Shown here piece by piece: positions 9,336-17,571 of a stretch of 23,915 nt of DNA (the first letter of the stretch is position 1; every line of letters begins with the position of its first letter). The stretch is from an uncultured Prochlorococcus sp. (GTDB taxonomy: Bacteria; Cyanobacteriota; Cyanobacteriia; PCC-6307; Cyanobiaceae): assembly GCA_902573045.1 (NCBI GenBank), contig CACGIB010000010.1, positions 1 through 23,915 on the forward strand, in the 5' to 3' direction. The translations under genes were made by a program, and so were the position numbers. A model generated the notes under the pieces. The model worked only from the letters and a program-made list of their open reading frames with translations, ran no database searches and was not told where the DNA came from.

Positions 9336-9533
9336 ATGTCTAAACTAAAAACTCGTAAATCAGCTGCCAAAAGATTTAAAGCTACTGCGACAGGTAAATT
9401 TATGAGAAGAAGAGCTTTCCATAATCATTTACTTGATCATAAAAGCTCAAAATTAAAAAGGCATCTATCAACAAAAGCCGTAGTTGATGAAAGAGATGCT
9501 GATAATGTAAGATTAATGATTCCATATGCATAA
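9336..9533 (+). CDS. rpmI: 50S ribosomal protein L35
   Basis: Small basic protein of the large ribosomal subunit. The 65-aa length, the start [19 protein letters not shown] and the segment [15 protein letters not shown] are typical of L35. It lies 28 bp upstream of rplT, the usual bacterial pairing. The translation initiation factor gene infC, which precedes rpmI in many bacteria, is absent here; the upstream neighbour is the divergent SpoIID-like gene. Confidence 0.97.
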
Positions 9534-9561
9534 ATCTTTAACCATTTTTTATTAGATATTC

Positions 9562-9909
9562 ATGGCACGCGTAAAAAGAGGCAACATAGCCAGAAAAAGA
9601 AGAAACAAAATCTTAAATCTTGCGAAAGGTTTCAGAGGCGGTAACAAAAATCTTTTCAGAACAGCAAATCAAAGAGTGATGAAAGCTCTTTGTAATGCTT
9701 ACAGAGATAGAAGAAGAAGAAAAAGAGATTTTAGAAGACTTTGGATTTCTAGAATAAACGCATCTGCCAGGATAAATGGTACAAACTATAGCAAGTTAAT
9801 AAATGGCATGAAAAATTCAGAAATTATCATTAACAGAAAAATGCTTGCTCAATTAGCCTTAAATGATCCCAAGTGTTTTGAAAAAATTGTTTCTTCCGTT
9901 AGTAATTAA
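9562..9909 (+). CDS. rplT: 50S ribosomal protein L20
   Basis: Large-subunit assembly protein that binds 23S rRNA early. The N-terminus [18 protein letters not shown], the following LAKGFRG, and the arginine-dense [15 protein letters not shown] segment identify it. At 115 aa it has the normal family length. It is cotranscribed with rpmI, and the next gene starts 35 bp downstream. Confidence 0.98.
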   Translation: MARVKRGNIARKRRNKILNLAKGFRGGNKNLFRTANQRVMKALCNAYRDRRRRKRDFRRLWISRINASARINGTNYSKLINGMKNSEIIINRKMLAQLALNDPKCFEKIVSSVSN

Positions 9910-9917
9910 AAAAATAA

Positions 9918-9923
9918 TATAAT
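9918..9923 (+). promoter_or_regulatory. Possible -10 hexamer upstream of the TPR gene
   Basis: A perfect TATAAT lies in the 35-bp rplT-TPR spacer, 21 bp before the start codon. A matching -35 would fall inside the rplT 3' end, and none is convincing. In DNA this A+T-rich, chance matches are common, so read-through from rpmI-rplT remains the simpler model. Confidence 0.2.
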
Positions 9924-9944
9924 TTTAAAAAGTAATTATAAATA

Positions 9945-10502
9945 ATGGAAATTTCTTCCTTTCAATCCTATTTAATAATTCTTTTTGTTGTATTAGTTAT
10001 AATATCTATTTTTGTATTCAGACAATTTCTAAAAACAAGAAGCGAAGAATTAAATTTAGTAAAATTCGAGCAGAAAGGTTTAGATTCTCTAACTCAAGCT
10101 ACAGAATTATATGAATTTGGTTCTATTCAGATAAAAAAAAGATTATATCCTGAAGCAACTAAAACTTTTTTAAAAGCAATTGAAAATTATGAAAATGAAC
10201 CTGATGAAGCCAAAGCGATAATAAATAATGCTTTAGGATTTTCTTATGCTGCTCAAAATGAATTTAAAAAAGCAATTAAACATTATAATTCTGCAATAAA
10301 ATCACTACCAGAATATCCTATAGCCCTAAATAACCTAGCATCAGCGCAACAACGTTTACTTGATTACGACTTGGCATATGCGACGTATCAAAAGGTTTTG
10401 GTGATAGACCCAAAAAACAAAACAGCAATTAAAAAAAGTAAGGAGTTAGAAAAAAGAAACAATTATAAACCTTATAAAGGTATTAAAGATAAGGGATTCT
10501 AA
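9945..10502 (+). CDS. Membrane-anchored TPR-repeat protein
   Basis: The biochemical function is unknown. Residues 9-26 form a single hydrophobic segment ([16 protein letters not shown]), giving an N-terminal membrane anchor with a soluble C-terminal part of about 155 residues. That part has tetratricopeptide-like helices: [47 protein letters not shown] and [23 protein letters not shown] fit two to three TPR units, which usually act as protein-binding scaffolds. The gene sits 35 bp after rplT and only 2 bp before thiG, so it is translated from the same message as thiG. What it binds cannot be read from sequence. Confidence 0.85.
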   Translation: MEISSFQSYLIILFVVLVIISIFVFRQFLKTRSEELNLVKFEQKGLDSLTQATELYEFGSIQIKKRLYPEATKTFLKAIENYENEPDEAKAIINNALGFSYAAQNEFKKAIKHYNSAIKSLPEYPIALNNLASAQQRLLDYDLAYATYQKVLVIDPKNKTAIKKSKELEKRNNYKPYKGIKDKGF

Positions 10503-10504
10503 AT

Positions 10505-11299
10505 ATGAAAAATTATTCATCTTTACTAATTGGAGGAAAACAATTTTCCAATAGATTAATGGTGGGTACTGGCAAATACAAATCTACTCAAGATATGGTA
10601 GAAAGTTTGTCAAATTCTGAAACAGAAATAATAACTGTCGCTGTTAGAAGAATCAAAAATGATCAGACTGGAGAAAATTTACTCGAAAAGATTAACTGGA
10701 AAAAATACTGGATGCTTCCTAATACAGCTGGTTGCGTTAATTCCGATGAGGCAGTCAGAATAGCAATTTTGGGAAGAGAACTTGCAAAATTGTCAGGCCA
10801 AGAAGAAAATAATTTTGTGAAGTTAGAAGTAATTCCTGACAAAAAATATTTGCTGCCAGATCCAATTGAAACCCTTAAAGCAGCCGAAATTTTAATAAAA
10901 AAGGGTTTTGATGTGCTTCCCTATATCAATGCAGATCCTATTCTCGCAAAAAAACTAGAAGAAATAGGTTGTGCAACTGTAATGCCTTTAGGCTCGCCTA
11001 TTGGCTCTGGGCAAGGTTTGTTGAATTTATCAAATATAAGGATCATTATTGAAAATGCTAAAGTCCCAGTAATAATTGACGCAGGAATTGGGGTCCCAAG
11101 TGAAGCTTCTCAAGCTATGGAACTTGGAGCTGATGGTGTTCTAATAAATAGTGCAATAGCACAAGCTAAAAATCCTCCTCTAATGGCTCAAGCGATAAAT
11201 TATGGCGTGAAAGCTGGCAGGCAAGCTTTTCTGGCGGGAAGAATTAAAAAACAAGACTTTGCAGTAGCAAGTTCACCGGAAAAAAATATATCTATCTAA
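10505..11299 (+). CDS. thiG: Thiazole synthase
   Basis: Makes the thiazole phosphate ring of thiamine from deoxyxylulose 5-phosphate, dehydroglycine and ThiS thiocarboxylate. The TIM-barrel family signatures are all present: MVGTGKY at 19-25, PNTAGC at 72-77, VKLEVIPD at 105-112 whose K106 is the likely Schiff-base lysine, GSPIGSGQG, and the phosphate-binding [20 protein letters not shown] region. At 264 aa it is of normal length. AAGGGA at 10491-10496, inside the end of the TPR gene, gives a Shine-Dalgarno 8 nt before the ATG. No other thi gene is adjacent, so the partners (ThiS, and ThiO or ThiH) are encoded elsewhere. Confidence 0.97.
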   Translation: MKNYSSLLIGGKQFSNRLMVGTGKYKSTQDMVESLSNSETEIITVAVRRIKNDQTGENLLEKINWKKYWMLPNTAGCVNSDEAVRIAILGRELAKLSGQEENNFVKLEVIPDKKYLLPDPIETLKAAEILIKKGFDVLPYINADPILAKKLEEIGCATVMPLGSPIGSGQGLLNLSNIRIIIENAKVPVIIDAGIGVPSEASQAMELGADGVLINSAIAQAKNPPLMAQAINYGVKAGRQAFLAGRIKKQDFAVASSPEKNISI

Positions 11300-11469
11300 T
11301 TCTCTAAATTGAGCAAAGTTTAAAAAGAGAGTAAAAATTTATTATTTGATTTTATTTATCGTATTAAGAAAGAAGATTTGAAACTATTTACAATGTTTTT
11401 TCGCAAATTGGAAGCACACTGTAGTAATTTAATAAATATATTATGAATCTATTAATTCTGGAGTTCTGA
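11300..11469 (+). promoter_or_regulatory. thiG-sqdB intergenic region with likely sqdB promoter
   Basis: This 170-bp non-coding stretch holds no tRNA or convincing small ORF. Just after thiG, TAAATT (11304-11309) and AGTTTA pair around a short loop, flanked by TCTC and GAGA; this is a weak, bulged, terminator-like fold. Upstream of sqdB, the A+T-rich stretch 11430-11445 (TATATT at 11437-11442) is a candidate -10. GGAG at 11460-11463 is a reasonable Shine-Dalgarno for the GTG start of sqdB. No Pho box pattern was recognised by eye. Confidence 0.35.
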
Positions 11470-12663
11470 GTGAAAGTTATTGTTCTAGGTGGAGATGGTT
11501 TTTGCGGTTGGCCTTGTGCGGTGAATTTAGCAGATCAAAATCATGATGTAATTATTGTCGACAATTTAAGTCGTAGAAAAATTGATATTGATCTAGAGGT
11601 AGAATCTTTAACTCCAATTACTTCGATAACAGAACGACTTTCTGCATGGGAAGAGATTGGAGGTAAGCCTATGAGGTTTCTTAACATGGATATCTCTAAA
11701 CAATATCAAAAATTACTCAATTTGCTTATTAATGAAAAACCAGATTCCGTGATCCATTTTGCTGAACAAAGAGCAGCACCTTACTCAATGAAATCGAGTT
11801 TTACCAAAAGATATACAGTAGATAATAATGTTAATGGAACCCACAACCTACTTGCTGCAATAGTAGAGAGTAACTTAGATATTCATGTTGTTCATTTAGG
11901 AACAATGGGAGTCTACGGATATGGATCACATAGAGGTGCAACAATTCCAGAAGGTTATCTAAAAGTTGAAGTTCCACAACCAGACGGAAGCCGCTTTGAA
12001 GAAGAAATATTACACCCTGCAAGTCCAGGTAGTGTTTACCATATGACGAAAACATTAGATCAATTGTTATTTCTTTACTACAACAAAAATGATCTCGTAA
12101 GGATCACTGATCTACATCAAGGCATTGTTTGGGGTACAAATACCGAAGCAACTTTAAAAGATCCTAGATTGACAAACAGATTTGACTATGACGGAGATTA
12201 TGGAACTGTTCTAAACAGATTTCTAATGCAAGCTGCAATTGGATATCCATTAAGTGTACATGGGACAGGAGGGCAAACTAGAGCATTTATACATATAAAA
12301 GACTCTGTAAAATGTGTACAACTTGCTCTTGAAAATCCTCCAAAGCCTGGCGAGAGAGTCAAAATCTTTAATCAAATGACTGAAAGCCATCAGGTTGGAG
12401 AACTAGCTAAAAAAGTTGCGTCTCTAACAGGAGCTGATATAAATTACTTGCCAAATCCAAGGAATGAAGCAGTAGAAAATGATCTAATAGTTGATAATAA
12501 ATGCTTTATAGAATTAGGTTTAAACCCAACGACTCTTGATAATGGCTTATTAGAAGAAGTTGTTAAAGTTGCTAAAAAATACTCCAATAGATGTGATCTT
12601 AAGCGCATACCTTGTGTTTCATCTTGGACCAAAAAACAAGCCGAGGCTATAAAGACTAATTAA
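11470..12663 (+). CDS. sqdB: UDP-sulfoquinovose synthase
   Basis: Converts UDP-glucose and sulfite to UDP-sulfoquinovose, the head-group donor for sulfolipid (SQDG). It is an extended short-chain dehydrogenase. GGDGFCGWP at 7-15 is the NAD-binding loop, and T145 in HLGTMGVYG plus Y190 and K194 in SVYHMTK form the catalytic triad known from plant SQD1. The stretch DLHQGIVWGTNT and the long conserved C-terminal part are typical. At 397 aa it is the normal cyanobacterial length. The GTG start has GGAG 6 nt upstream. sqdX follows after 27 bp, so the pair forms a sulfolipid operon. In oligotrophic picocyanobacteria SQDG replaces phospholipids and saves phosphorus. Confidence 0.98.
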   Translation: MKVIVLGGDGFCGWPCAVNLADQNHDVIIVDNLSRRKIDIDLEVESLTPITSITERLSAWEEIGGKPMRFLNMDISKQYQKLLNLLINEKPDSVIHFAEQRAAPYSMKSSFTKRYTVDNNVNGTHNLLAAIVESNLDIHVVHLGTMGVYGYGSHRGATIPEGYLKVEVPQPDGSRFEEEILHPASPGSVYHMTKTLDQLLFLYYNKNDLVRITDLHQGIVWGTNTEATLKDPRLTNRFDYDGDYGTVLNRFLMQAAIGYPLSVHGTGGQTRAFIHIKDSVKCVQLALENPPKPGERVKIFNQMTESHQVGELAKKVASLTGADINYLPNPRNEAVENDLIVDNKCFIELGLNPTTLDNGLLEEVVKVAKKYSNRCDLKRIPCVSSWTKKQAEAIKTN

Positions 12664-12690
12664 AAATTCTGAAATAATTACCTTAAGAAA

Positions 12691-13824
12691 GTGAAAATTG
12701 CATTGTTTACTGAAACTTTTTTACCTAAAGTTGACGGCATAGTTACAAGACTGACTAAAACGATTGAATTTCTAATAAAAAATGGTGATGAAGTTATAAT
12801 TTTTTGTCCAGAGGGGTGCCCAGAATCATATATGGGAGCAACTGTAATTGGAGTTGCTGCAATGCCATTACCCTTATACCCAGAGTTGAAGCTTGGCTTA
12901 CCAGGTCCTACAGTCTCAGATAAGATAGAAAAATTTGACCCAGATTTAATACATGTTGTTAATCCAGCTGTACTTGGCTTAGGTGGCATATGGTTGGCGA
13001 AAACTAATAATATACCTTTAATTGCTAGCTACCATACTCATCTTCCGAAATATCTGGAACATTACGGAATGGGTATGTTAGAGCCACTTTTGTGGGAATT
13101 ACTTAAAGCAGCTCATAATCAAGCCTTGTTAAATTTATGTACTTCCACCGCTATGGTCAATGAGTTAAAAGAAAAAGGGATACAAAGGACTGCTCTATGG
13201 CAAAGAGGAGTAGATACTTCCAGTTTCCGACCAGATTTGAGAAGTCAGAAAACGAGAGAAAAATTATTTGGGGAATATAAAGACGCTAATTACCTATTGA
13301 TTTATGTAGGCAGATTGTCAGCAGAAAAACAAATTGAGAGAATTAAACCAGTCCTAGAGAGTATACCTAATGCTTGCTTGGCTCTTGTAGGTGACGGACC
13401 ATATAGAAACCAGCTTGAAAAAATCTTCGAAAATACCAAGACTAATTTCATAGGATATCTATCTGGCGATGAACTTGCTAGCGCCTATGCGTCTGGAGAT
13501 ATATTTTTATTTCCATCTAGTACAGAGACACTTGGGTTAGTTTTACTAGAAGCAATGGCGGCAGGATGTCCAGTTATCGGAGCAAACAAGGGGGGTATTC
13601 CAGATATAATTAACGATGGTATTAATGGTTGTTTATATGATCCTGATGAAAAAGATAATGGTGAAAAAAGTTTGATTGAAGCGACAAAAAAAATTCTAGA
13701 GGATGAAAATAAAAGAGAAGTTATGAGGAGAGAGGCACGAAACGAAGCAGAAAGATGGGATTGGAATCAAGCAACGTTACAACTACAAAATTATTATTCA
13801 GATATTCTCAAAGAAATAGATTAA
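12691..13824 (+). CDS. sqdX: Sulfoquinovosyltransferase (SQDG synthase), GT4 family
   Basis: Transfers sulfoquinovose from its UDP donor to diacylglycerol, the last step of SQDG synthesis, at the membrane. The GT-B fold is recognisable. The N-terminal MKIALFTETFLPKVDGIVTR is typical of SqdX, followed by HVVNPAVLGLGG and the acceptor-side SYHTHLPKY. The C-terminal donor domain has YVGRLSAEKQIE and the GT4 EX7E motif from E279 to E287 (TETLGLVLLEAMAAG). At 377 aa it is full length. The start is GTG with a poor Shine-Dalgarno, consistent with coupling to sqdB 27 bp upstream. The distinction from other GT4 enzymes rests on the sqdB linkage and the N-terminus. Confidence 0.96.
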   Translation: MKIALFTETFLPKVDGIVTRLTKTIEFLIKNGDEVIIFCPEGCPESYMGATVIGVAAMPLPLYPELKLGLPGPTVSDKIEKFDPDLIHVVNPAVLGLGGIWLAKTNNIPLIASYHTHLPKYLEHYGMGMLEPLLWELLKAAHNQALLNLCTSTAMVNELKEKGIQRTALWQRGVDTSSFRPDLRSQKTREKLFGEYKDANYLLIYVGRLSAEKQIERIKPVLESIPNACLALVGDGPYRNQLEKIFENTKTNFIGYLSGDELASAYASGDIFLFPSSTETLGLVLLEAMAAGCPVIGANKGGIPDIINDGINGCLYDPDEKDNGEKSLIEATKKILEDENKREVMRREARNEAERWDWNQATLQLQNYYSDILKEID

Positions 13825-13836
13825 ACGTAATCTAAA

Positions 13837-14085
13837 TTAAGCTACGTGTGGAGGCGTAGGATTACTGTACGAACTTAGAGGAAGTATTAAAGTAGCGATA
13901 TTTTGATTCTTTTCAGGCCTTTTTTTCTTTGAGAATTTTTTACCAAAAGGTACTCTGATAACATTAGTTCCCTCAATAGAACAAATATTTGAGTTATCTC
14001 CTGAAAAATTATTAACAAAATTTGGTAAGTCTACGTTTTTCACTGGCAGGTGCTTAACATTACCAGACTTAAGATCTTTGGTCAT
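13837..14085 (-). CDS. Small hypothetical protein, 82 aa
   Basis: I do not recognise a family. The predicted protein has no signal peptide or membrane helix. Its first half is polar with short hydrophobic positions (HLPVKNVDLPNFVNNF, then IEGTNVIRVPFGKKF), there is a basic patch KKFSKKKRPEKN in the middle, and the C-terminus is Pro-rich (NPTPPHVA). It fills most of an otherwise empty 391-bp interval, starts with ATG, and its composition is like real proteins here rather than a random A+T-rich ORF. It is convergent with sqdX (12 bp apart) and lies downstream of gcvP across a 130-bp gap. I think it is a real but uncharacterised gene. Confidence 0.6.
   Translation of the reverse strand: MTKDLKSGNVKHLPVKNVDLPNFVNNFSGDNSNICSIEGTNVIRVPFGKKFSKKKRPEKNQNIATLILPLSSYSNPTPPHVA
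13842..13859. terminator. Stem-loop at the sqdX 3' end
   Basis: CTACG at 13842-13846 and CGTAG at 13855-13859 form a 5-bp stem around an 8-nt loop, 18 bp after the sqdX stop. There is no T-run directly after it on the plus strand, and on the minus strand it overlaps the last codons of the small hypothetical gene and is followed by CTTAATTT. It may serve one or both convergent transcripts, weakly supported. Confidence 0.25.
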
Positions 14086-14200
14086 AGCTTCAAATACCCC
14101 AAAAAAATTTGATGCTCGATTATTTTAATAAAAAAATTTAAAAAAATTCTATAAGAAAATATTAAATTTTTATTCAAATTGATAATAACTAAGTAAATAG
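14086..14200. other. Non-coding A+T-rich gap upstream of the 82-aa gene
   Basis: This spacer is very A+T-rich, with homopolymeric A and T runs. It must contain the promoter for the minus-strand small gene unless that gene is read through from gcvP. I see no tRNA, repeat or riboswitch-like structure in it. Confidence 0.4.
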
Positions 14201-14216
14201 AAGGATGCTAGTCCTT
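14201..14216 (-). terminator. Possible terminator hairpin after gcvP
   Basis: Read on the minus strand, AAGGA - CTAGCA - TCCTT forms a 5-bp stem with a 6-nt loop that begins at the last base of the gcvP stop codon and is followed by T-rich sequence (CTATTTACTT). It is short but well placed at the end of the gcv operon. Confidence 0.4.
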
Positions 14217-17125
14217 TAAGCACATTCTTTTTCTTCTAAATTCTCTCCTTGATTTACATTACAGGAACAAATTAAGTTGCGATCTCCATACGCATTATTA
14301 ATCCTAGAAACTGAAGACCAAAACTTAATAGTTGTAGGAGTTTTATAAGGAAAAGAAGCTTTTTCTTTTGAATAAGGATAATGCCAATTATCAGCAATTA
14401 ACTCTTTAAGCGTATGGGGAGCATTGCTTATTACATTATTATTATTTAATTCATTATTATTCTCTATTTCACTGATTTCTTCTCCAATCAATAGCATAGC
14501 CTCACAAAATCTATCTAATTCTGCCAAACTTTCACTTTCGGTAGGCTCTATCATTATGGTCTCTGGAACAGGCCAACTTATAGTTGGGGCATGAAAACTA
14601 TAATCTATTAACCGTTTAGCCAAATCATTTACACTCAAACCAGTTTTAGATTTTAAATCTCTAAAATCTAAAATACATTCATGTGCGACAAAATTATTTT
14701 TTCCTTTATAAAGAATCTTGAATTTATGCTTTAAAGAATGAGCAATATAATTAGCAGATAAAATTGCATGCACAGTTGCTTTCCTTAAACCATCAAGACC
14801 AGCCATTTTTATGTACATCCAGCTTATTGGAAGAATACTTGCACTCCCATACTTGGCAGAAGATACGTAATTGGAACTATTAGATAAATTATTATCCGTT
14901 AAAGAATGAGTAGGAAGAAATGGGCTTAAAGTTTCTGATGCAGCAACTGGACCTACTCCTGGACCTCCTCCTCCATGTGGAATGCAGAATGTTTTATGTA
15001 AATTCAAATGACAAACATCAACTCCATAGTAGCCGGGTTTACATAATCCAACCTGAGCGTTCAAATTTGCTCCATCTAAATAGACAAATCCTCCAACAGA
15101 GTGAATTAATTCACATATCTTTCTAATTTGTAATTCAAAAACTCCATGAGTAGAGGGATAGGTCAACATAAGAGCCCCGATTTGATTATCAAATTTCTTG
15201 ACCTTGATCGACAAATCTTGAAAATCAATATTTCCCTCATCATCACATTCAACAGTTAAAACATCAAAACCTGCCATAACGGCACTAGCAGGATTTGTTC
15301 CATGAGCACTTTTAGGAATTAAACATTTTTTTCTTGAAAGTTCGCCTTTTGATTCGAAATAAGAATTTATTGCCAATAAACCTGCAAACTCTCCTTGGGA
15401 GCCTGCATTTGGTTGAAAAGAAACTGATTTTAAACCAACAATATCACTTATCCATTTTTCTAGGTCAGATATTATTTTTGAATAGCCCTTAGTTTGATCT
15501 GGTGGAGAAAAAGGATGAATGGAAGATAAATTAGGCCAGGAGACTGGATTTAACTCTGCTGCAGAATTTAACTTCATGGTACAGCTTCCTAATGGCATCA
15601 TTCCATCTACCAAAGAAAAATCTTTTTCAGCAAGTCGGAATATATATCTCATTAATTCAGTTTCACTTTGATAATTTATGAATATATCTTGCTGCATCCA
15701 TTCCATAGATCTCAAAGCTAAACTTTCAAGATGAAATCCTTTATCAAATTTTATATGCTCTAAATCTTCTTTTTTTTCTATGAGGTTTGCTATAAAAGTC
15801 AAAATATCTTTAATTTCTTTTTCATTACTAAGCTCATCTAAAGAGATCCCAAAGCCAGTTGAATCTTCAATAGTTGATCCCAAGGGCAAAATTCTAAAAT
15901 TATAACCATTTTTTAACGCTTCATTATGGATCTTTTGGGAATGCTCAGAATAAACATCAACACTATCAAATCTAATCCCATCAGGTATATCAAAACCTAA
16001 ATCAATCAAACATGATTCTAAATTTATTCTCAACTCCACTAATCTCTTAGCAATTTGCGTTAATCCAGAAGGGCCATGATAAATAGCATAAAAAGAAGAA
16101 ATTATGGCTAATAAAGATTGAGCAGTACAAATATTACTAGTGGCCTTCTCCCTTCTAATATGTTGCTCTCTTGTTTGCAATGCTAGTCTTAAAGACTTTT
16201 CTCCATTTTTAGAGAGAGTTTGCCCAACAATTCTTCCAGGTATCAGCCTTTTATATTTTTCGATACATGCAAAATATGCTGCATGGGGGCCACCAAAACC
16301 CATTGGAACACCAAATCTTTGCATACTACCCACTGCTACATCAACACCAAATTCAGAAATTGGTTTAATTAAAACTTGTGCCAGTGGATCAATACAAGCC
16401 GTTACAATAATTTCTGATCTATGTGCTTGGGATATTAAGAATGTGGGATCAAATAATTCGCCATTTTTGCCGGGTAATTGCAACAAAATTCCAAAGACAT
16501 CATCATGATTAGGAAGGTTGCTTTGAGTAAAACGTTTTAAGGATATTCCCAGAGGTTTTGCTCTGGTTTGTAGAACATTAAAAGTATGATCAAAAACATT
16601 TGATTCCACTAAGTACACTTTTGAAGATTTATTTTTTCTTGCGGCAAAACTCATGGCCATAGCTTCTGCCGCAGCAGTGCCCTCATCTAACAAAGATGAA
16701 TTAGCCACAGGGAATCCTGTAAGTTCACAAACAATAGTCTGAAAATTAAATAAAGCTTCTAATCTTCCTTGTGCAATTTCTGCTTGATATGGTGTATAAG
16801 ATGTATACCACCTAGGATTTTCGAGAACATGTCTTTGAATTACTTTAGGCATGTGATTGTCATAGTAACCAAGGCCTATTAGTGATCTCATTTTGGTATT
16901 CTTCTTCGCAATCTCTTCTAATTCATTTAAAGCCTCAATTTCTGAACAACCTTGGGGCAGTATTTCTGAAGATTTATCTTTAAGCTGAATATCTTCAGGA
17001 ATAACCTGGTTTATAAATTGATCAATATTATTAAAACCAAGCTTGTTTAGCATACTTCTCTCATCATTATCTCCTAACCCCAGATGCCTATCTATAAACA
17101 AATCGGACCCAACTTTGGATGTCAT
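14216..17125 (-). CDS. gcvP: Glycine decarboxylase (P protein)
   Basis: PLP-dependent P protein of the glycine cleavage system. It decarboxylates glycine and passes the aminomethyl group to lipoyl-GcvH, feeding one-carbon metabolism and removing photorespiratory glycine in cyanobacteria. The fused single-chain form is present: an N-terminal half starting with FIDRHLG, typical of the family, and a C-terminal catalytic half. K711 in HLNLHKTFCIPHGGGGPG is the PLP lysine. MPLGSCTMKLN (510-520) and the SAHGTNPASA block (606-615) are also present. At 969 aa it is normal length with no interruption. It is last in a four-gene minus-strand run, 45 bp after gcvH. The T protein gene is not here. Confidence 0.98.
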   Translation of the reverse strand: MTSKVGSDLFIDRHLGLGDNDERSMLNKLGFNNIDQFINQVIPEDIQLKDKSSEILPQGCSEIEALNELEEIAKKNTKMRSLIGLGYYDNHMPKVIQRHVLENPRWYTSYTPYQAEIAQGRLEALFNFQTIVCELTGFPVANSSLLDEGTAAAEAMAMSFAARKNKSSKVYLVESNVFDHTFNVLQTRAKPLGISLKRFTQSNLPNHDDVFGILLQLPGKNGELFDPTFLISQAHRSEIIVTACIDPLAQVLIKPISEFGVDVAVGSMQRFGVPMGFGGPHAAYFACIEKYKRLIPGRIVGQTLSKNGEKSLRLALQTREQHIRREKATSNICTAQSLLAIISSFYAIYHGPSGLTQIAKRLVELRINLESCLIDLGFDIPDGIRFDSVDVYSEHSQKIHNEALKNGYNFRILPLGSTIEDSTGFGISLDELSNEKEIKDILTFIANLIEKKEDLEHIKFDKGFHLESLALRSMEWMQQDIFINYQSETELMRYIFRLAEKDFSLVDGMMPLGSCTMKLNSAAELNPVSWPNLSSIHPFSPPDQTKGYSKIISDLEKWISDIVGLKSVSFQPNAGSQGEFAGLLAINSYFESKGELSRKKCLIPKSAHGTNPASAVMAGFDVLTVECDDEGNIDFQDLSIKVKKFDNQIGALMLTYPSTHGVFELQIRKICELIHSVGGFVYLDGANLNAQVGLCKPGYYGVDVCHLNLHKTFCIPHGGGGPGVGPVAASETLSPFLPTHSLTDNNLSNSSNYVSSAKYGSASILPISWMYIKMAGLDGLRKATVHAILSANYIAHSLKHKFKILYKGKNNFVAHECILDFRDLKSKTGLSVNDLAKRLIDYSFHAPTISWPVPETIMIEPTESESLAELDRFCEAMLLIGEEISEIENNNELNNNNVISNAPHTLKELIADNWHYPYSKEKASFPYKTPTTIKFWSSVSRINNAYGDRNLICSCNVNQGENLEEKECA

Positions 17126-17170
17126 ATTAAAATATTTTTCTTTAAAATAGCTCTTTTTAAAAAGTTTGCC

Positions 17171-17560
17171 TTATTTTGGTACAACCTTTGATTTATATTC
17201 CTCAGAAGTCATCAAATCAGCAATTGATACTTCTGCTTCTGGTTTCAAAATGACTAACCAACCTTCTCCAATCGGATCATTCTGTAAAAGCTCAGGGTTA
17301 TCAATAACACTTTCATTTACAGATACTATTTCTCCTGTAAAAGGCAGGTAGACTTCCTCAACTGCCTTAACCGATTCTATTGTTCCAAAAGTCTCACCTT
17401 TCTCTAAAGTCTTCCCTTGATCAGCTAACTCAACAAAAACAATATCTCCTAATTGATCTATAGCAAATTCACTAACTCCAATTTTTAATAATCCATTTTC
17501 TTCTAAGACATATTCATGGGTATCAGCATAATTAAGGTTGTCAGGAAACTGGTAAGACAT
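17171..17560 (-). CDS. gcvH: Glycine cleavage system H protein
   Basis: Lipoyl carrier that shuttles the aminomethyl group between the P, T and L proteins. The lipoylation site is K65 in IESVKAVEEVYLP. The upstream IGVSEFAIDQLGDIVFVELAD and downstream LPFTGEIVSVNESV are standard, and the C-terminal GEGWLVILKP completes the fold. At 129 aa it is full length. It is sandwiched between gcvP (45 bp) and a PLP enzyme gene (11 bp), so the three are almost certainly cotranscribed. Confidence 0.98.
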   Translation of the reverse strand: MSYQFPDNLNYADTHEYVLEENGLLKIGVSEFAIDQLGDIVFVELADQGKTLEKGETFGTIESVKAVEEVYLPFTGEIVSVNESVIDNPELLQNDPIGEGWLVILKPEAEVSIADLMTSEEYKSKVVPK

Positions 17561-17571
17561 GATTAAGTTGA

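Noticed and set aside
12678..12989. Minus-strand 103-aa ORF antisense to the start of sqdX
   Set aside because: It lies entirely over conserved sqdX codons, has low-complexity Ser/Thr/Pro content typical of antisense shadows, and has no start signal.
14086..14200. Glycine riboswitch near the gcv genes
   Set aside because: The gap is downstream of gcvP, is almost pure A+T, and lacks the paired aptamer-like GC-rich helices; the operon's own 75-bp upstream region is too short for a tandem glycine aptamer.
16140..16508. Plus-strand 122-aa ORF inside gcvP
   Set aside because: It is antisense to strongly conserved gcvP sequence; the Cys/Leu/Ser-rich composition mirrors the coding strand rather than a real protein.
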